The position numbers and the translations under genes were made by a program. DNA of 14,060 nucleotides. It comes from Alectoria sarmentosa. Lineage: Eukaryota > Ascomycota > Lecanoromycetes > Lecanorales > Parmeliaceae. The stretch lies in assembly GCA_009733775.1 (NCBI GenBank), contig WOGZ01000575.1, positions 1-14,060 on the forward strand, read 5' to 3'. Of this stretch, positions 10,220 through 14,060 are shown one piece after another. The stretch's first letter is position 1. Every line of letters begins with the position of its first letter. The notes under the pieces were generated by a model. The model made no database searches. It was not told the origin of the DNA and saw nothing but the letters and a program-made list of their open reading frames with translations.

Positions 10220-10261
10220 GGGGGCGCGGGCTACAGCGGGTTTTCACAGCGGGTTGCCCCC
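10220..10261. repeat. Short tandem 13-mer inside a GC-rich hairpin
   Basis: ACAGCGGGTT occurs at 10233-10242 and 10246-10255, a 13-bp period. The pair is enclosed by GGGGGC (10220-10225) and GCCCCC (10256-10261), which can pair. It is unusually GC-rich for its surroundings. Confidence 0.5.
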
Positions 10262-10451
10262 CTTATAGCTACGGCTTGGCAGGATTCCAGCATGTTCATT
10301 GATTAAATCCTGTTACTAAGCGACCAGGACTGGTTTGGCTGCTCATGGAAATTAGCAGGGGGGCGACGCGCTGTGCAAAGACCCTGTACCAGTATGTAGT
10401 GAAAAGCTTGCCAAGACTTGGGATGATCACTGGCATTAATGATGTCTACAG

Positions 10452-10540
10452 TACGGAGGTGGGCACCAAAAGTCATGCACCCACCAAGGGCTAGGGCTGC
10501 TACTAGCACTGGTGCAGGGCTCTTGGTGCCCACCTTCGTA
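10452..10540. repeat. 89-nt nested inverted repeat (strong imperfect hairpin)
   Basis: The arms 10452-10469 and 10523-10540 pair over 18 bp with one mismatch (core GGTGGGCACCAA / TTGGTGCCCACC). After an A/C mismatch, pairing continues inward for four bases (one a G-T wobble) and, past one more mismatch, for six bases (10476-10481 with 10511-10516). An inner GCTAG/CTAGC stem lies at 10490-10494 and 10503-10507. TA dinucleotides end both arms. It could be a tiny foldback/MITE-like element with a TA target site, or a structured transcript. No family was recognised. Confidence 0.7.
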
Positions 10541-10775
10541 GGTAGGCAGTCTCTCATGCGTTCAAAGTCTTTGTTCGATGACCGGTCCCGCTCTGTGCTC
10601 TGCTGGCGATTATTTTTCTGGATATATGGCTTCTAAGGGTACGTTCAAGGTTGTTGTTCTCAGAGGCCCACCCTAAATATGAAAACAAAACTTCTGATAG
10701 TGGAGAGGAACGAACGCCTAGTGAAAACGCCGCGCTATGCATGTTCCTAAACAGAATGCCCATCCCATGTCTTCT

Positions 10776-10781
10776 TTTATT
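10776..10781 (-). promoter_or_regulatory. Candidate poly(A) signal of TIM22
   Basis: AATAAA on the minus strand starts 13 nt after the TIM22 stop codon. It matches the consensus exactly, but fungal poly(A) signals are loose and this one is unusually close to the stop. It is a candidate only. Confidence 0.35.
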
Positions 10782-10794
10782 CCCTTTGCATTTC

Positions 10795-11483
10795 CTAGTC
10801 CATACGCATGTATGAGTCTATTGCAGCACTGAACGCTGCAAAGCCGACGCACCCTATAGCAGCGGCCTGGGGACCGGCCTTTGCACCGAGAACACCTCCA
10901 GTAATACACCCTGCAGTTATGCCATTTGTGAGGTCGTTCTTCGCTCGGTACTATAAGGATCATTAGCCCCGTATCCGAGGAAACTCACGCGGCTCAAAAC
11001 GCACGCCCTCAATGCAGCATTCGGTCCCAGCGAATATGGCGCCCACTAAGCCAAAGTTTTTTGCAGAACTGAACGACCGCGACCCCATGTCTTTGAAGCC
11101 CCTTCGCAGTTGTTCCCGCAATGGTAGGTCAGTAAGCTGTTGGCCAGAGGCACTTAGAGGGGTATCGTAGCTCATCTGAGAATGGACAAATCCGTGTTAG
11201 CGACATTGTGCCGACGTCAAACCAACAAGTTGGGTATTGCGTACGCTTGACATGAATAGCCCAAATGCTCCTCCAAGAGCAAAGCCCATGCCCCCCGAGA
11301 TAATGGTCTTACAAGGACAGCTTTCCATGGCCCCTTGCATCTACGATCGAAAGACTGTCAGCTCTGTAGGTAATGTAGGCCTCGACTTACAGCTTTGACC
11401 ATCGCTGCTTCTTGATCACTCATACCAGCGGTGGCGCCTCCACCTCCACCACCGGTCCCACCATGCATGCCAGGAAAACTCAT
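10795..11483 (-). CDS. TIM22: Mitochondrial import inner membrane translocase subunit TIM22, four exons, 171 aa
   Basis: TIM22 forms the core channel of the inner-membrane complex that inserts carrier proteins and other multi-spanning proteins. The exons are 11391-11483, 11245-11340, 11005-11175 and 10795-10950, with introns of 50, 69 and 54 nt, all GT-AG. All three junctions are in phase 0. The protein starts MSFPGMHGG with a Gly-rich segment. Then come SCPCKT (39-43), GFALGGAFGLFM (50-61), TDLPLREQLRRGFKDMGSR (78-96), SAKNFGLVGAIFAGTECCIE (100-119), YRAKNDLTNG (121-130) and GAKAGPQAAAIGCVGFAAFS (142-161). Four hydrophobic segments fit the Tim17/22/23 fold. Cysteines at 39/41 and 116/117 lie where a stabilising disulfide is known in yeast Tim22. 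For intron 3 the donor GTGCGT is chosen because it alone keeps the conserved IEG-YRAKND join. The gene is intact and of normal length. Confidence 0.95.
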
Positions 11484-12007
11484 ATTTGAACTTCACACAG
11501 AGGTTTGGGACTTTGATCATGTGGGAAGAGATCTTCGAAGTTTGGCAGCGGCAGCTAGTGTAGTTTAGGGCTGACAAGTCTTGGCAACGTCCGAGGGTCC
11601 GCTCAGTTCAGGATCCACGCATATTTGTTTCGGCGAGCTTAGCAAAGCAGATCAAATCTACAAGCAACGGATACCATTGGGCACTGCGTGAGACTCGAAC
11701 AACTTGGTGTGCACAGGTCACTCGACCGAGAAGGTGAGGAAATTTTTTGGAAGCACAAGATTGAAGTAGGATAGCAAAGGACAGGATTCGCAGACAGCTT
11801 TCATCTTGTTCCATTTTCAGGCTGGGTGCTCCTTCATGATGAATACACTTTGCGCATGCATATGTTTCTCCAGGTGCAACCTTTCATGACACGGGACCTT
11901 GAAATTGGGAGGGTTGACCTTTTGGAGGCCTCATCCAACAATGAAGCCGTATGTGAAATTTCCATTGTCCCATTCTACGGTGGATTTTTCTATCTGATAT
12001 GTGAGCA
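11484..12007. other. TIM22 promoter region and 3' flank of the DUF4048-like pseudogene
   Basis: There is no convincing gene. Short open frames exist on both strands (11608-11814 and 11884-12078 minus, 11826-12011 plus), but they have no recognisable features and overlap one another. The only regulatory candidate seen is a CCAAT box at 11676-11680. Confidence 0.5.
11676..11680 (-). promoter_or_regulatory. CCAAT box upstream of TIM22
   Basis: CCAAT on the minus strand lies about 193 nt before the TIM22 start codon. The HAP/NF-Y complex binds this motif, and many fungal mitochondrial genes use it. Position and orientation fit, but a pentamer can occur by chance. Confidence 0.3.
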
Positions 12008-13474
12008 TTAATCCTCCTCGTCGTTGGTCGACGCCAAATTAGCTGGAGGGTCATCTTCATCATATATCTTCCGCGCAAGTCTCCTCTCCCATTCGCTCAT
12101 CAACGTAGAGGCGGTCTTTTTCAAGCTTCTAGGTGTCAACTTGGTGAGTGCGAACCAAGGTATATTATCTTGATCTTGGGTAGAGGCACCGCGCTTCTTC
12201 GGGCGAGAAGCTGCATCATAAAAGCTTTTGAGATTCCTCAGCTTTGACTTCCTGCAGCTCACAAAAGCCGAACTCATTCACCTCATGCTTGTTCTTGGGC
12301 TGCTTCTGTCCGTCAGAGGAGATGCCGTTGGGTCAACTCCATCAACCAGGCTCTTTGTTCGTGGACCCGAGCCCTTTAAGGTATCCCAACTGTCCCATCC
12401 GTGATCATGAGAATCGCTGGAATTTGCATTAATTTTCCTCCGGAGCTAAAACCTGTAACAATTGAGATAGGCCTAAAAACTTCCGCAGGTCTATCAAGGG
12501 AGCTGCCGACTCCCTGCCTGGAACGAGAAACTTCGATTCGAGGCTTTCCCGGTGGCTCTTGCATATCGGCTAAAGCGCTCGCCTTCCTGGCTGGGCTTTC
12601 CTTAAATGCGCTTCTGCCGCCTTGGCATGTTTCCAGGAGCTACGACAAGGGAGCCACGCGGACCAGCAGTACTAGTACCTTCGTCTCGGACAGTAAGCTG
12701 CTTGAAGTCTTCGAAGTATGTCCAGAGTCCCTGCCGAAAGTCACCGACGAGCTGCTTGCCAGTCTCCAATATCACGTCTTTTTGCCGGCCTCCGTGCATG
12801 TGGTCCAAGCCTAATTCAATGTCCAAGAGGAAAAGTCCGGGGACGGTGGCGGGCACCGCGACATCATTGGCTACAGCATGAGGAGGATAGGAAGGTCCAT
12901 TGCCATGTAATGGGAGATCAGAGCGACTTGTCGGATCTCTGGGGGATAGCAAGGAGAGAGCCCGGGTGTGTCTAGATCCAATGAAAACCTTTCGCTGGGA
13001 AGCTTTGATACTAGATGATGTGATTCTCCGTCTACCAAGTTCTCTACTGGCTGGTACCGAATCGTCTTCGCTAAGCACGCTTAACCCCAGCGGAGGTGCT
13101 TTGAGGGTTTGCAGCTGCTGCAAATGCCGCAGCTCGTTCTTCTTTTACGTGGCTTCATGCAAAGCCCATTGCTTTTTCAGCTTCTCCAAGTCTTCATCTG
13201 TTTTGTGTAACTCCTCCCTTCGCTCGAGAACGCGTCTTTCTTAGGCTGCCGTCGTGGTCAGAAAGAAATTCGAGTCTGCTGGATGCGGTGGTCCATTTCT
13301 AAGCGATGGTGGCCTGATAGGAAGCAGCAGTGTATCTAGAACTAATGAGGATGGGGTCTGTGCTTGGGACTGGCTGTCACTTGGGGGTACAGAGGATCAA
13401 CTGGGGGACGTTTCGAGACTCTGTCTAATTCAAGCTGTAAAGTCCAAACGAGGTGGACGGGCTGCCCGGGGCAT
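12008..13474 (-). pseudogene. DUF4048-like protein gene inactivated by ten in-frame stops
   Basis: One reading frame of 489 codons runs from an ATG at 13472-13474 (start uncertain) to a TAA at 12008-12010. It carries family-like segments in order: RVLERREELHKTDEDLEKLK and KKQWALHEAT (coiled coil, codons 81-109), RKVFIGSRHTRALSLLSP (161-178), TGKQLVGDFRQGLWTYFEDF (238-257), GWDSWDTL, and IPWFALTKLTPRSLKKTAS ... SEWERRL (438-466). I recall this pattern from the fungal DUF4048 family, whose function is unknown. In-frame stops begin (low coordinate) at 13430, 13397, 13241, 13145, 12602, 12494, 12491, 12473, 12446 and 12278. No frameshift is needed. Every stop can arise from CAA, CAG, CGA or TGG by one transition. 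The cluster at 12446-12496 could instead lie in a decayed intron, but the others interrupt coding sequence. It lies nearest the right-hand AT-rich block. Confidence 0.8.
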
Positions 13475-13794
13475 TGATGGGGTCGATTTCTGTCCGACAT
13501 CATGACCGAAGATATAGCAATGCAGGACGAATGTGCAGCTGTCCATAAATGTGAACTCCGTACCTAGTTTGCTTATTGATACGCGGTCAAGTACCAAACC
13601 AATGAGGTGTTCAGAGTAGGTCTGTGTAAATGTCTGATATTTGACCCAAACAGGCTGACTCGCTGACAACCCCTTTAACCTGACAACCCACGAGGTCTAC
13701 AGTGGACATAAGGAGTATTGGCACCCACATACTGACTAGTCTCAACCCTATACAGATGACTGAGCAGATGGATCCTACTGAACACAAATACGTG
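13475..13794. other. 5' flank of the pseudogene, no gene seen
   Basis: The composition is normal. The pseudogene frame stays open upstream to about 13669 without recognisable protein features, so the real start could be further upstream. No other gene, RNA or clear promoter motif was found. Confidence 0.4.
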
Positions 13795-14022
13795 AAAAAA
13801 ATTCAACGTTCAAGTTTACTTTATTTTTATCAGCATAACATTTTTGCTATGCGATTAAAAACTTTCACAGTTTGATTTCGTTATTTAAATATTAGCTTTT
13901 TAAAACCTTAAATTTATTATTTATAATTTAAATAACGACTTTTTTTTTAATTATTAATTATTATTTTTAAAGTTATTATTTTAATATTTAATAATTAATA
14001 ATTAATATTATTATTATTATTA

Positions 14023-14060
<38 letters not shown>
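13795..14060. other. Right-hand AT-rich block
   Basis: From about 13795 the sequence turns abruptly AT-rich and by 13880 has almost no G or C. No coding relic could be read in so short a stretch. It is probably the edge of another RIP-mutated repeat, but unlike the left block it shows few CpG and no element structure in view. Confidence 0.55.
14006..14060. repeat. (ATT)n microsatellite at the window end
   Basis: ATT units run to the last base, with one interruption near 14020-14024. The repeat continues out of the window. Confidence 0.9.

Larger units (their letters stand above)
9926..10775. other. Intergenic region between TIM22 and the GRAM gene
   Basis: It holds the 3' flank of TIM22 and the promoter and leader of the GRAM gene. 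No convincing gene was found. The open frame at 10303-10557 (minus) overlaps the hairpin and has no recognisable features. Separate entries cover the tandem 13-mers and the hairpin. The GRAM start codon is directly preceded by CTTTCAG, so a 5'-leader intron ending there is possible. Confidence 0.5.

Noticed and set aside
10303..10557. 84-codon minus-strand frame
   Set aside because: It overlaps the intergenic hairpin, resembles no protein I know, and fits neither flanking gene's exon structure.
10963..11004. Continuation of the third TIM22 exon to the TAA at 10963-10965
   Set aside because: It would end the protein before the last conserved membrane region. Splicing at GTGCGT joins the conserved IEG and YRAKND parts in frame.
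11685..11705. Possible tRNA T-arm on the minus strand (GTTCGAGTCTC)
   Set aside because: The bases around the TTCGA loop do not pair into a T stem, and no acceptor, D or anticodon arm could be placed.
12401..12814. 137-codon plus-strand frame opposite the pseudogene
   Set aside because: It is antisense to sequence with clear DUF4048-like motifs and has no features of its own.
1..14060. CRISPR array, bacterial operon, riboswitch or secondary-metabolite cluster
   Set aside because: No spaced repeats or bacterial signals were seen, and none of the three genes belongs to a biosynthetic pathway.

Overview
This window looks like nuclear DNA of a filamentous ascomycete (Pezizomycotina). Three things point there: short introns of about 50-150 nt with fungal branch sites (CTAAC/CTAAT/CTGAT), fungal-type TIM22, GRAM-domain and DUF4048-like proteins, and a mosaic of extremely AT-rich DNA next to ordinary gene-bearing DNA. 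This mosaic is the hallmark of repeat-induced point mutation (RIP). The species cannot be named from the sequence alone.

Layout. (1) 1 to about 6352: one large AT-rich block in which most surviving C and G sit in CpG. It is a single RIP-destroyed Ty3/gypsy retrotransposon on the + strand. Near-identical direct repeats at 1-194 and 6159-6352 (offset 6158) are its LTRs. Between them reverse transcriptase, RNase H, integrase and a chromodomain can still be read through many stop codons. Most catalytic acidic codons have become Asn or Lys codons by G-to-A changes. (2) About 6353-6720: a transition zone. (3) About 6720-13790: a gene island of normal composition with three genes, all on the minus strand. 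They are a five-exon GRAM-domain membrane protein (7579-9925, intact, with a GC-AG intron and a 31-nt exon), a four-exon mitochondrial TIM22 (10795-11483, intact), and a DUF4048-like gene (12008 to about 13474) that is a pseudogene with ten in-frame stops and no frameshift. (4) About 13795-14060: AT-rich DNA again, ending in an (ATT)n microsatellite.

The genes are not an operon and share no evident pathway. TIM22 is a mitochondrial carrier-protein translocase, and the GRAM protein is probably a membrane/lipid-associated protein. The main story is compartment biology: a small gene island between RIP-mutated blocks, in which the gene next to the right-hand block shows RIP-like nonsense mutations while its two neighbours are intact. 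The intergenic DNA between TIM22 and the GRAM gene also holds an 89-nt nested hairpin bounded by TA dinucleotides, possibly a tiny foldback element or a structured RNA.
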